Source of the DNA: RGIG3102 sp045633415
GTDB taxonomy: Bacteria; Bacillota; Clostridia; Oscillospirales; Ruminococcaceae
Length of the DNA stretch: 64,000 nucleotides
Direction of reading: 5' to 3'
NCBI GenBank assembly: GCA_045633415.1
Contig: JAZQYH010000001.1
Span: forward strand, 1 to 64,000
Shown here: one piece after another, positions 17,541 to 26,736 of the stretch
How the letters are laid out: each line of letters opens with the position of its first letter
How positions within the stretch are numbered: position 1 is the stretch's first letter
Notes under the pieces: model-generated
Told to the model about the DNA's origin: nothing
The model's input: the letters and a program-made list of their open reading frames with translations, nothing else
Databases searched by the model: none
Position numbers and translations under genes: made by a program

Positions 17541-17801
17541 ATGAAAATACAGTCTAAAATTTATTTATATAATTTCCTCACAGTAGTTTTTGCTCTTATG
17601 ACAGTTATCAGCCTTGGTTCTCTGGGTCAGCTGCCACTTTATACAGTTGTATCCAACGTTGCACTTTTTGCAATGGCTACATATTTCTGTGTTAATAAAG
17701 AAAATCATTATCGTGCAGTAATCAAAAACCGTCGCAGACATAAAAAGGTACAGCTTTCTGTTTACAGAGGCAATGGCAAACAGTCTGCCAAAGTTGCATA
17801 A
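17541..17801 (+). CDS. 86-residue two-helix membrane protein under S24 repressor control
   Basis: A small protein with two hydrophobic segments (about 8-29 and 33-50), a short connecting turn and a strongly basic cytoplasmic tail (KNRRRHKK and following). No family is recognised. AAAGGTGAT lies just before the ATG at 17541; the frame is open from a TTG at 17523, but that lies inside an operator. Its only evident control is the self-cleaving repressor opposite, so it is probably induced by DNA damage. A division inhibitor, a membrane-active peptide or a phage-derived holin-like product are possibilities; none is shown. Confidence 0.7.
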   Translation: MKIQSKIYLYNFLTVVFALMTVISLGSLGQLPLYTVVSNVALFAMATYFCVNKENHYRAVIKNRRRHKKVQLSVYRGNGKQSAKVA

Positions 17802-17865
17802 ACACTACTTTTCCTTTGGTTTTAAGGGCATTACCCTTATTTAATATTCCTAAACATATTTTATA

Positions 17866-17901
17866 GCAAATAGACCTGTTTTACAGGTCTATTTGCTTTT
17901 A
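17866..17901 (+). terminator. intrinsic terminator
   Basis: The stem GCAAATAGACCTG/CAGGTCTATTTGC with a TTTTA loop is followed by TTTTA. A smaller hairpin AAGGG/CCCTT precedes it at 17824-17838. Confidence 0.8.
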
Positions 17902-17920
17902 TACAGTCAATAATAACTGT

Positions 17921-19066
17921 ATGAAAAATAAATTGTTATCTAAAAATTATATTTTAATAGTTGTATCTGCCACATTTTTTTACATCGCTTCCTTTATGCT
18001 GAACACAGTATGTGTCAAACATATTACAGACGGTGGTGATTCACAGTCTATGGCTGGCATAGTAGCGGCAGTGTTTACGCTAGCTTCTTTTTTTACACGT
18101 CCTTTGTGGGGATGGGTAACAGATAAAAAGGGGAGAAAGCTTGTATATATCACAGGCGGAATGTTAAGTATAGCATCTGTGGGAATTTTATTTATCAGCA
18201 CAGGTGTAGTAATGCTGACTATATCCCGTATTTTGTTTGGCGCAGGATATTCAGCAGTGACTACATCAGGAGGTACTGTTGTATGTGATGTGGTACCAAA
18301 GGAAGATATGCAACAAGGGATAGCTATATATGGAGTTACAAATGTTCTTTCGCAGGCAGTGGCACCAGTTGTAGCTTTGTGGCTTTATAAATTAGGTTTT
18401 TTCTGGATTGTTCTGGCTGTGACGGTAATTTGCGCCATAGCTTTATTGACTGCTTTATTTATAAAATATTCAGAACAACAATTCATAAACCCAGACAGAA
18501 AATTTATGCTATACGAGAAATCAGCTATGCCAGCGGCATATGTAATAATATTTTTCGCTATGGCAACAGCCTCTGTAAATTCTTTTATTCCCATTATGGC
18601 AAGCAAGCGACATCTTACTGCGGACAGCCTGTTTTTCCTTGTGTCAGCCCTGTTTTTGTTTCTCGCAAGGCTAGTAAACAAAAAGATAACATATACAATA
18701 GGCAATATAAAAACTTTCTGTCTGGGGGCAGTGGTGTATATTACCTCTTTTCTCATATTGTCTTTTGCCTGCAACAATATTTTTCTGTTGTTATCTGCTG
18801 CCCTTTATGGTTGCGGTGCTGGCTTTATACACCCTGTAGTGAATACTGCGGCTGTAAAAAGCTGCACCGACTCTGCCAGAGGAATAGCCACTGGCACCTT
18901 TATGATGAGTCAGGATTTAGGCATGGCAACAGGTGCATTTATATGGGGAGTAATCAGCCAGAATTCAGGCTTTGCCGTTGTGTATTTATCTGTTGTTGTT
19001 TTGCTGGTTTTTATGACATGGGTATTCAGAAAAGTATTGTCTCCTCAGCTGGCTGATAAAATATAA
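17921..19066 (+). CDS. MFS transporter
   Basis: A 381-residue protein with about twelve membrane helices. The MFS signature between helices 2 and 3 is visible (RPLWGWVTDKKGRK, residues 57-70). Helices 1-6 and 7-12 form the two usual halves. The substrate is unknown; it falls among the small drug/metabolite-type MFS proteins. No clear ribosome binding site precedes the ATG, and the gene uses more ATA and AGA-like codons than its neighbours, so recent acquisition is possible but unproven. Confidence 0.85.
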   Translation: MKNKLLSKNYILIVVSATFFYIASFMLNTVCVKHITDGGDSQSMAGIVAAVFTLASFFTRPLWGWVTDKKGRKLVYITGGMLSIASVGILFISTGVVMLTISRILFGAGYSAVTTSGGTVVCDVVPKEDMQQGIAIYGVTNVLSQAVAPVVALWLYKLGFFWIVLAVTVICAIALLTALFIKYSEQQFINPDRKFMLYEKSAMPAAYVIIFFAMATASVNSFIPIMASKRHLTADSLFFLVSALFLFLARLVNKKITYTIGNIKTFCLGAVVYITSFLILSFACNNIFLLLSAALYGCGAGFIHPVVNTAAVKSCTDSARGIATGTFMMSQDLGMATGAFIWGVISQNSGFAVVYLSVVVLLVFMTWVFRKVLSPQLADKI

Positions 19067-19134
19067 TTTATACTGTACTATAGCCCTTTTTTGTGATATT
19101 ATTGAATAAAATAACATTATAGAGAGGTAAAGTT

Positions 19135-20310
19135 ATGAATTTCAGAGAATTAGCAGAAAAAGCTGAAAGCTATATCATCGACAGAAGAAGATACTACCAT
19201 CAGCATCCTGAACTTTCTGAACAGGAAAAAAATACAACAGCAGCTATCATCAAAGACCTTGAAGCTATGGGTCTTGAAGTTAAAACTTATGAATCTGTAG
19301 GTGCATACGGCTGTACAGCAGATATCGTTGGCGGACAGCCAGGTAAAACAGTTGCTCTGCGTGCAGACATCGACGCACTGCCAGTATGTGAAGAAACAGG
19401 CCTTGAATTTGCATCAACAAACGGTTGCATGCACGCTTGTGGTCACGACTGCCATATTTCCATGCTTCTTGGCGCGGCAAAAATGCTGTCTGAAAACAAA
19501 GAACACCTTAAAGGTACAGTTCGCCTTATTTTCCAGCCAGCTGAAGAAACAGGCTTTGGCGCACCAGCATTTATCAAAGCAGGTGTTCTTGATGGTGTAG
19601 ATGCTATCTATGGCGCACATATCTGGAATGCTCTTGCAGCACCTTATGTAAATATTGAAAGCGGCAACAGAATGGCTTCCACAGCTGAATTCCATGTTGA
19701 AATCGAAGGTATGTCTTCCCACGGCTCAGCACCAGAAGATGGTATCGATGCAATCGTTGCAATGAGCGCTATTATAATGAACCTGCAGACATTTGTTTCC
19801 AGAAACAACAGCCCACTTAACCCACTGGTTGTATCAGTAGGTAAAGTTGAAGCAGGCAGCCGTTGGAATGTTATCGCTGGTAAAGCAAAATTTGAAGGTA
19901 CAGTAAGAACATTCTCCAAAGATATGCTGGAAGAAGCTCCAAAGGTTATTTCCAGAATCGTTGAAAACACAGCTGCAGCTTATGGTGCAAAAGCAAAATT
20001 GTCCAGCTTTAAATGGATGGTTGTACCAGTTATCAACGACCACGAAAATCTGGTAAAAATCGGTCAGGAAGCAGTTAAAAAACTGTATGGCGAAGAAGGT
20101 CTGGCACCAATGCAGACACTTATGGGTGGTGAAGACTTTTCCTTCTATATGCAGAAAGTTCCTGGTGTATTCGGCTTTATCGGCAGCAATAACCCAGAAA
20201 CAGGCAAAATCTATCCTAACCATCACGAAAAATACGATATTGATGAAGAAGTTCTCAAACGTGGTGCAGCAGTTTATGCACAGTTTGCACACGACTTCCT
20301 TGCAGAATAA
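19135..20310 (+). CDS. M20 family amidohydrolase (HipO/IAA-amino-acid hydrolase type)
   Basis: A 391-residue metallopeptidase-like amidohydrolase. The metal-binding motifs are present: HACGHDCH (about 100-107), FQPAEETGFGAP (about 134-145) and a C-terminal PNHHEKYDID block. The lid/dimerisation domain starts near GMSSHGSAPEDG. These enzymes remove acyl groups from amino acids or peptides in the cytoplasm, for example N-acetyl-diaminopimelate or hippurate; the exact substrate is open. AGAGAGG precedes the ATG. A bidirectional terminator separates it from the glycosyltransferase. Confidence 0.92.
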   Translation: MNFRELAEKAESYIIDRRRYYHQHPELSEQEKNTTAAIIKDLEAMGLEVKTYESVGAYGCTADIVGGQPGKTVALRADIDALPVCEETGLEFASTNGCMHACGHDCHISMLLGAAKMLSENKEHLKGTVRLIFQPAEETGFGAPAFIKAGVLDGVDAIYGAHIWNALAAPYVNIESGNRMASTAEFHVEIEGMSSHGSAPEDGIDAIVAMSAIIMNLQTFVSRNNSPLNPLVVSVGKVEAGSRWNVIAGKAKFEGTVRTFSKDMLEEAPKVISRIVENTAAAYGAKAKLSSFKWMVVPVINDHENLVKIGQEAVKKLYGEEGLAPMQTLMGGEDFSFYMQKVPGVFGFIGSNNPETGKIYPNHHEKYDIDEEVLKRGAAVYAQFAHDFLAE

Positions 20311-20320
20311 TAATTAAAAT

Positions 20321-20356
20321 AAAAATCCCTGTATGGATTCATACAGGGATTTTTTA
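20321..20356. terminator. bidirectional terminator between convergent genes
   Basis: The 15-bp stem AAAAATCCCTGTATG/CATACAGGGATTTTT has a four-base loop and T-runs on both strands. Confidence 0.9.
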
Positions 20357-21475
20357 TATGGAATTGTAGTAGTTGATAATATATTCAGCACCAGCTTGAT
20401 TGCCACCATAAGCGGACATAGAGCTGTGGATAATATCCATATTGTTGCTGATATCAGTATTATCCAGCAGGGAATACACAGAGCTTTTGATAGAATTGGC
20501 ACTAGCCTGTGAAAAATTTAAAACTATACCTGCACCGATATCTTTGATTGTCTGTGCATTTCTTGGCTGGTCAGCATAGAAGGGAATAACAACCATAGGC
20601 ACCTTATGTACAAGGGCTTCAGATATGCTGTTCATACCACCATGGGTTATAAAAACATCAGCCATTTTAAGCACATGTAACTGGTCAACAAAATTGTATA
20701 TATGAATATTGGAAGGTATGTTTTTCAGCTTGCCGGCATCAAATTTTTTGCCGGCGGAAATAATCACATCAATATTTTCGTCCCTGAATGCATCTATACA
20801 GCTGTTAAAGAATTTTTTACCACCTTTAATTACAGTGCCCAGCGATATATAGACAAGGGGGCGGTCTGATTTATTAAAATTAAAATACTGTCCATTTCTT
20901 TCATATACAGACGGACCAATAAATTTAAACTTTGCTTTGTCAAACAGTTCAAAATACGGCTGGGTTTCCTTTGATGTGTAAACAAGGTTAAGCCGTGGTG
21001 TATTTTCTGTTATTTCATCCAGCCAGTTGTCTGTTTTTAAAGTAAAATCTTTTGCGATATCCTTTGTAAAAGCTTTGGCTATACATTTATAGCGAAATAT
21101 GCCCAAGGCGCCGCCACTTTTTATAATTTCATCCATCAGATGTTTGTTTGTGGCGTAGGATGAAAAAATGCGCACAGCAGGCTTGCTATATTTTTCTGCC
21201 AGATGTTTGCCAAGAAAGAAAAACTGCTCGTAAACAACCATGTCAAAACCAGTGATAATCTTCTGCGCTTCCAATATGGCATTTTTTATCTGTTCAGCCA
21301 GCTGTGGATGGTTTTTATACCCGTGAAATCTTGCGCCACAGCCATCCAGTTGATTTTCCCAGCCAAAAGGCAACATATATGTTACATCACAGCCCAGATT
21401 TATCAGTTCGTTGACCAGACCTATTGTAGGCACAATATGGCCGGTATATGGCAGATTGATAAACAGTATTTTCAT
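20354..21475 (-). CDS. GT1 family glycosyltransferase (MGT-like)
   Basis: A 373-residue GT-B glycosyltransferase of the macrolide/UDP-glucosyl type. The N-terminus INLPYTGHIVPTIGLVNEL matches the acceptor domain, and the C-terminal donor site has FITHGGMNSISEAL followed by VPMVVIPFYADQPRNA. Members glucosylate macrolides, flavonoids or lipids. It could detoxify a drug or build a glycolipid; the sequence does not decide. AAAGGAGGT lies six bases before the ATG. Confidence 0.9.
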   Translation of the reverse strand: MKILFINLPYTGHIVPTIGLVNELINLGCDVTYMLPFGWENQLDGCGARFHGYKNHPQLAEQIKNAILEAQKIITGFDMVVYEQFFFLGKHLAEKYSKPAVRIFSSYATNKHLMDEIIKSGGALGIFRYKCIAKAFTKDIAKDFTLKTDNWLDEITENTPRLNLVYTSKETQPYFELFDKAKFKFIGPSVYERNGQYFNFNKSDRPLVYISLGTVIKGGKKFFNSCIDAFRDENIDVIISAGKKFDAGKLKNIPSNIHIYNFVDQLHVLKMADVFITHGGMNSISEALVHKVPMVVIPFYADQPRNAQTIKDIGAGIVLNFSQASANSIKSSVYSLLDNTDISNNMDIIHSSMSAYGGNQAGAEYIINYYNSI

Positions 21476-21528
21476 ATTGCACCTCCTTTTAATATATTGC
21501 TATTTTATCATGTTGGGGGCATATAAAC

Positions 21529-21556
21529 AATGGGTACAGCTTTCACTGTACCCATT
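21529..21556. terminator. hairpin terminator after the M20 hydrolase
   Basis: The stem AATGGGTACAG/CTGTACCCATT lies 11 bases past the stop of the minus-strand M20 gene; the following T content is modest. Confidence 0.6.
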
Positions 21557-21566
21557 AAATATTTTA

Positions 21567-22922
21567 TTATTTATCAAGACCAACGATTGGCAGTTTTTCA
21601 GTTGTGAATGTTTCAGTTTTCTGCATGGAATCCTGGAACTTGATGTAGCTTTCTTTAGTCATGATTGGTTTGTAGTCAGCGATGTTTTCTTTTGCAGCTG
21701 CAGCGCCATCTTTCATCAGACGGTAAGCTGTAAGAGCAAAGATTTTAGCTGTAACTACATAAGCAAGGTATGGGTCAGAAACTACAAGGTCAGGACCATG
21801 GATAGTACCTTCTACACCACCTGTGTTGAAGTGAACCAGCGGCATAAGGCAGGAAACATCACCGAAGTCATCTGAACCTGTGGAGTGACCTTCGCTGTCA
21901 ACCTGGTTTGTGTATTTACCTTCTGCCTTGATATCATCAAGAACAGACTGCAGAACTTCTGTATGTGGGTTAGCCATCTGTGACATGTAGCCAGCCATTG
22001 TTTCAATAACAACATCACAACCTGTTGCCATAGCAGCAGCTTTGAATGAACGGTCAACTTTGTCAGATGCATTTTTGTATGCTTCTGGTGTTTTACCACG
22101 TGTGCAGTACTGCATGATAACTTCGTCAGCGATAATGTTTACAGCGCTACCGCCGTTGGAGATAAAGCCGTGGCAACGAACAGAGTCTTCATCACGGAAA
22201 GATTCCTGCTGGAGAGCAATGTTTACAAGAGCAGCTGTTGCAGCGTTAAGAGCGTCGATACCGTGGTGTGGCATACCTGCAGCGTGTGCAGAACGACCTT
22301 TGAATGTAACAGTTTTGTTTACAAAGCCGTTGGATGTGGAGTTGATGATACCCATATCCAGACCTGTGGAGGAGTGGTGACCCATAGAGATGTCGATATC
22401 ATCAAAAGCACCAATACGGATAAGTTCACACTTACCGCCACCGTAGCCAAGTTTGCCTTCTTTCATCATCTGGTTTTTCCACTGAATGTCAACAAATTCT
22501 TCAGCTGGTACTGCGAAGAAGCAGATGTTTCCACCCATAGCTTCTTTAACTTCTGGGTCTGTCAGAGCCATTGCGGCACCTACAACACCTGTAATCTGTG
22601 CATGGTGACCACAGGAGTGGGAAACACCATTGTATGCATCTGGATGGTTAGGAATTGGCAGACCATCCATTTCGCCGATAATAGCAAGTGTAGGACCTTC
22701 TACACTGCCTTTTTCATGCAGGTAAGATTTAACACCTGTGAAAGCCAGTCCAGTTTCGCTTTCAAGACCCAGTTTAGCCATTTCTTCTACGAATTTGCCA
22801 GAAGTTCTTACTTCTTTATAGCCCAGTTCAGCGTGGTTCCAGATGTCTGTACCGAAAGCCATGATTTCTTCGGCTTTCTTGTCAATAATGTCTACAATTT
22901 TTTGTTCGATTCTGTCTAACAT
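21567..22922 (-). CDS. M20 amidohydrolase, AbgB / aminobenzoyl-glutamate hydrolase-like
   Basis: A 451-residue M20 protein longer than the HipO type. Visible motifs are EMDGLPIPNHPDA, SHSCGHHAQITGVVGAA (metal site), FFAVPAEEFVD and GRSAHAAGMPHHGIDALNA at the lid domain. The pattern and length fit the AbgB branch, whose members cleave p-aminobenzoyl-glutamate or related amides. No AbgA or AbgT partner is next to it. AGAGAGG precedes the ATG. Confidence 0.85.
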   Translation of the reverse strand: MLDRIEQKIVDIIDKKAEEIMAFGTDIWNHAELGYKEVRTSGKFVEEMAKLGLESETGLAFTGVKSYLHEKGSVEGPTLAIIGEMDGLPIPNHPDAYNGVSHSCGHHAQITGVVGAAMALTDPEVKEAMGGNICFFAVPAEEFVDIQWKNQMMKEGKLGYGGGKCELIRIGAFDDIDISMGHHSSTGLDMGIINSTSNGFVNKTVTFKGRSAHAAGMPHHGIDALNAATAALVNIALQQESFRDEDSVRCHGFISNGGSAVNIIADEVIMQYCTRGKTPEAYKNASDKVDRSFKAAAMATGCDVVIETMAGYMSQMANPHTEVLQSVLDDIKAEGKYTNQVDSEGHSTGSDDFGDVSCLMPLVHFNTGGVEGTIHGPDLVVSDPYLAYVVTAKIFALTAYRLMKDGAAAAKENIADYKPIMTKESYIKFQDSMQKTETFTTEKLPIVGLDK

Positions 22923-23081
22923 AATTTTTGCCTCTCTCTAATATTTATACAACGTTCGCTTATAAAAAGCAATTAATGTTTACAGTATACTACCATAATC
23001 AGTTTTTGTAAAGTATAAACTTGCATTTTACTATTAAAAAGTTTTATATTAAAACAATGGAATAAACACAGAACAGCCAAC

Positions 23082-23113
23082 AAAAAAACGACCTTTTCAC
23101 AGGTCGTTTTTAT
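23082..23113 (-). terminator. terminator of the murD-GNAT-lyase operon
   Basis: The stem AAAACGACCT/AGGTCGTTTT is followed on the minus strand by a T-run. Confidence 0.8.
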
Positions 23114-23123
23114 TATATTGATG

Positions 23124-24386
23124 TTATTTATTTCTTATATTGGCAACATTCTGTGCAGATAGCAGAACAGCGGCACGGGATGCGTCAAATGTTGTGCCAC
23201 CCTGCATATATGCAATGAATGGTTCACGCAGTGGGGCGTCACAGGAGAGTTCAATGGAAGAACCCATTGTAAATGCGCCAGCAGCCATAATAATCTGGCT
23301 GTCGTAACCTGGCATATCACCTGGTTCTGGTGCAGCATAGCTGTCGATAGGACTGCCAGCCTGAATACCACGGCAGATTGCGATTACATTTTCTGCATTT
23401 TCGGCACAGATAGAAGTGATGATATCATTTCTGTCTTCCATGTATCTTGGCTCTGTTTCAAAGCCCATTTTTTCATACAGACAGGAAGCATAAATACTTG
23501 TTTTCAGTGCATTTGCAGTAATCATTGGTGCAAAGTATACACCGAGATACATTTCTCGCATTACGTCCAGAGAACAGCCGATTTCCCTGCCTGTGCCAGG
23601 CGCAGACAGTCTGTGACCACACATTTCAACAAGGTCTTTTCTGCCTGCAATATAGCCGCCAGTTGGAGCAATGCCACCGCCTGGGTTTTTGATAAGTGAG
23701 CCCATAATCAGGTCTGCACCATAAGCCAGAGGTTCTTCTGTATGTGTGTATTCGCCATAGCAGTTATCTACCATAACGATAATATCTGGGTTATGAGTTC
23801 TTGCGGCATCAGAAATAGCTTTGATAGTTTCAAGACTCAGTGCTTTTCTTTTTGCATAGCCACGGCTGCGCTGAATGTAGCACACTTTTGCTGTGCGGCA
23901 TTTTTCCCGTATTGTTTCAAGGTCAGGTTCGCTGTTTGCTAGCAGGTCACACTGGTCGTATTTTACACCATAGTCCATCAGGTTGCCAAAGTGACTGCCG
24001 TCAATACCGATTACACCGTGCAGTGTGTCATATGGAGTGCCTGTTGCACAGAACATAGTGTCGCCACTGCGCAGTACACCAAACAGAGCTACTGTAAGCG
24101 TGTGTGTGCCGCTCATAAAGTTGTAACGGCACAGTGCATCCTCTGCACCCATAATATCAGCAAACAGTCTGTCCAGACCATCACGGCCTCTGTCGTCATA
24201 ACCGTAGCCTGTTGTGCCTACCAGATGTGTTGCAGAAATACCGTTGTCAATAAATGCTTTCAGCACTTTCATCTGGTTGTATGAAGCAACTTCATCCACT
24301 TTTTCAAAATATGGTTTGCAGATTTCCATTACTTCTTTATCAAGTGCCAGCATATCTGGCTTGATATCAAAAAATTTTCCTATCAT
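23124..24386 (-). CDS. methionine gamma-lyase family PLP enzyme (aluminium resistance-like)
   Basis: A 420-residue fold-type I PLP enzyme of the PF06838 family, named after an old aluminium-resistance annotation. Landmarks are GTTGYGYDDRGRDGLDRLFA, VMVDNCYGEYTHTEEP with the PLP-binding Asp, and the Schiff-base lysine in GSLIKNPGGGIAPTGGYIAG. The reaction is presumed to be on sulfur amino acids but is poorly tested. Its ATG overlaps the stop of the GNAT gene by four bases (ATGA), the last step in a tightly coupled three-gene operon. Confidence 0.88.
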   Translation of the reverse strand: MIGKFFDIKPDMLALDKEVMEICKPYFEKVDEVASYNQMKVLKAFIDNGISATHLVGTTGYGYDDRGRDGLDRLFADIMGAEDALCRYNFMSGTHTLTVALFGVLRSGDTMFCATGTPYDTLHGVIGIDGSHFGNLMDYGVKYDQCDLLANSEPDLETIREKCRTAKVCYIQRSRGYAKRKALSLETIKAISDAARTHNPDIIVMVDNCYGEYTHTEEPLAYGADLIMGSLIKNPGGGIAPTGGYIAGRKDLVEMCGHRLSAPGTGREIGCSLDVMREMYLGVYFAPMITANALKTSIYASCLYEKMGFETEPRYMEDRNDIITSICAENAENVIAICRGIQAGSPIDSYAAPEPGDMPGYDSQIIMAAGAFTMGSSIELSCDAPLREPFIAYMQGGTTFDASRAAVLLSAQNVANIRNK

Positions 24387-25111
24387 ATATGTTCTTTCCT
24401 CAGTTGATATAAATATGTTTCTTTGGTTGTCTCAAAGCCCAGTTTGTTATAAAAAGGTATCAGTTCACTTTCACACATCAGTATTATATCCTGCTGATTG
24501 TTTTCGCTGATAATATGCCTGATAACCTTTCTGGCAAGTCCCTGATGTCTGCAGTTTTTTGCAGTGGATACAAATGTGAGATAAAGTGCATTGTCAAACT
24601 TTGTTGCCAGTGCACCGGAAACAATCTTTCCGTTTTGTTCCAGATAATAAATATCAGAAATCTGCCGGTTTACCTTTCGTGCAAAGTATGAATAAACAGT
24701 TTTAAAGGATACTCCCGAAAAATTTGAACAGCTGAACTGTGAAAACTGATAAATATTTTCGTTTTTTATAATTTCATTACAGCTGTCTGCGGTGCCACCA
24801 GTGTAGTTCATCAGATACATGGTGTTTTTTGAATCCAGTGGCAAATCGTCATATCCGTATTCCAGACCATAAACTCCCAGAAACTGACAGAATGAAAGCA
24901 GTTCTTCCACATCATTCTCTGCCAGTTTGCCACACACTGAAAGATTTTCACCCATCAGCATAAGATTGTTTTTACCAAAACAATAGAAATTGTTTAAAAC
25001 GGAGTTTTTGTCAGAGAGATATTCACTTTTTATTTTCTGTGTGAGAAAGTCAGATTGTCTGTCTAGATTTTTTTCAAACTGTTCTGTCTGGCTGGAAGCT
25101 GTAGTAATCAT
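24383..25111 (-). CDS. GNAT family acetyltransferase
   Basis: A 242-residue protein whose C-terminal half is a GNAT domain: FVSTAKNCRHQGLARKVI carries the acetyl-CoA pyrophosphate loop (RHQGLA), and FYNKLGFETTKETYLYQL is the typical last strand-helix pair. The N-terminal 110 residues are specific to this branch and not recognised. It sits between murD and the PLP enzyme with ATGA overlaps on both sides, so it is made in fixed ratio with them. The acceptor substrate is unknown. Confidence 0.85.
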   Translation of the reverse strand: MITTASSQTEQFEKNLDRQSDFLTQKIKSEYLSDKNSVLNNFYCFGKNNLMLMGENLSVCGKLAENDVEELLSFCQFLGVYGLEYGYDDLPLDSKNTMYLMNYTGGTADSCNEIIKNENIYQFSQFSCSNFSGVSFKTVYSYFARKVNRQISDIYYLEQNGKIVSGALATKFDNALYLTFVSTAKNCRHQGLARKVIRHIISENNQQDIILMCESELIPFYNKLGFETTKETYLYQLRKEHI

Positions 25112-26496
25112 AAGGCATTTACCAAATCTTTAAAGTGTCTGCCACGAACTTCAAAGTTAGGGTAGAAGTCAAAGCTGGCAGAAGCAGGGCTGAGGGAAAC
25201 AATATCACCTTCAGATGTATTTTCGTACATCAGTTGTACAGCGTGTTCCATATTGTCGGCACGGAGAATCTTAATACCGGATTTTTCAAAGTCTGGATGT
25301 TCTCTTACCACTTTTTCAATGGCTGGTCCTGTCTGACCCATTACTACAAGCAGTTTTACATTGTCGATAACTGGCTGTGCCAGTGGTTCGTATGGTATTT
25401 TTTTGTCATAGCCACCTGCAATAATGCAGATTTTCTGTGGGAATGAACGCAGACCAGCAATAGTTCTTGTCGGGCTGGAAGCGATAGAGTCGTTAAACCA
25501 CTGTACACCATTAAGTGTGCGCACAGGTTCGATTCTGTGTTCTACACCTTTGAATTCTTTTGCCACCTGTGTCATAACTTCAAATGGTACATCACCATTT
25601 ACAGCGCAGAATGCTGCCAGCAGATTTTCAAGGTTGTGCTTGCCACGCAGACCTACTTCGTCCTGATGTACTATTTTTTCGCCGCCTACACACAGCATGC
25701 CGTTACTGTCGATATAGCCACAGTCAGGCAGGTTGCTGATATCTGTAAGTCTTGTGAAGAACAGGCATTTGCCTTTTACATCGTCTTCCATATTACGGCT
25801 TACATCGTTTTCAAAGCCCAGAACTGCTTTGCTGTCTCTGCCCTGATGAATAAGGATGTTGCGTTTTGCATCAATATATTCCTGCATATCTTTGTGGTGG
25901 TCCAGATGGTTTGGTGTAACGTTTGTAACCACAGCCACATCAGGAGACTGCTTCATTGAAATCAGCTGGAAGCTGGACAGTTCAACCACCGCAACATCGC
26001 TTTCTTTAACTTCTCTCACGATTGGAAGCAGTGCCTTGCCGATATTACCGCCAAGATGCACAGTTTTACCGCTTTCTTTCAGCATTTCACTGATGAGTGT
26101 AGTGGTTGTTGTTTTGCCGTCAGAGCCTGTTACAGCATAGATTTTACATGGGCACAGCTGGAAGAACAGTTCCATTTCACTGGTTACATCTACACCCAGT
26201 GCCAGCTGGTCCTGAAGTTCTTTTGTGAAAAATTCAAAACCAGGTGTTCTCATAATCATATCCTGATTTTTCAGGCCTTCAAGATAATTTTCCCCAAGAG
26301 AAAGGTTTACTCCCAGTTCTTTTAGTGTCTGGCCATATTCGCCGAAACCTTCCAGTGTTTTTTTGTCACAGAGAGTTACAACAGCACCTTCCTGTGAAAA
26401 AATTTCTATAAGTTTTTTATGGCTTACACCAGCACCGATAAAAGCCACTTTTTTTCCTTTTAAATTTTCAAAAAACAATTCTGCTTTGCTTTTCAT
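25108..26496 (-). CDS. murD: UDP-N-acetylmuramoyl-L-alanine--D-glutamate ligase
   Basis: A 462-residue Mur ligase. The ATP-binding loop AVTGSDGKTTTTTLI, the NVTPNHLDHHKDM block and the C-terminal IAGGYDKKIPYEP are present. It adds D-Glu to UDP-MurNAc-L-Ala in the cytoplasm during peptidoglycan synthesis. The start is placed at 26496, where AGAGGTG lies five bases upstream; an ATG at 26553 would add 19 residues without a ribosome binding site. murD is here outside the usual dcw cluster and leads an operon with a GNAT and a PLP enzyme. Confidence 0.95.
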   Translation of the reverse strand: MKSKAELFFENLKGKKVAFIGAGVSHKKLIEIFSQEGAVVTLCDKKTLEGFGEYGQTLKELGVNLSLGENYLEGLKNQDMIMRTPGFEFFTKELQDQLALGVDVTSEMELFFQLCPCKIYAVTGSDGKTTTTTLISEMLKESGKTVHLGGNIGKALLPIVREVKESDVAVVELSSFQLISMKQSPDVAVVTNVTPNHLDHHKDMQEYIDAKRNILIHQGRDSKAVLGFENDVSRNMEDDVKGKCLFFTRLTDISNLPDCGYIDSNGMLCVGGEKIVHQDEVGLRGKHNLENLLAAFCAVNGDVPFEVMTQVAKEFKGVEHRIEPVRTLNGVQWFNDSIASSPTRTIAGLRSFPQKICIIAGGYDKKIPYEPLAQPVIDNVKLLVVMGQTGPAIEKVVREHPDFEKSGIKILRADNMEHAVQLMYENTSEGDIVSLSPASASFDFYPNFEVRGRHFKDLVNAL

Positions 26497-26654
26497 AAAG
26501 CACCTCTTTCTTATTCGGGGTTGAAAAATCAATCCGGAAATAAAAATTATCATATACTTATTATAATGTCAAAAGCTGATTATATCAACCTTATCTGCAA
26601 AAAGTTACAAGATTATTTTATATTATATAGTCATAGTACAGAAAACAGCCGATA

Positions 26655-26703
26655 ATACAATTACCGCCTCCTAGAGAAATTCATAGGAGGCGGTAACTGT
26701 ATT
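26655..26703. repeat. long inverted repeat past ppdK
   Basis: An 18-bp stem with one mismatch (TACAATTACCGCCTCCTA against its inverse) encloses ten bases. It lies 34 bp beyond the ppdK stop and probably ends that transcript, though no strong T-run follows. Confidence 0.55.
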
Positions 26704-26736
26704 AGGAGACTAAATGTTTTATATAGTTATATTCTA

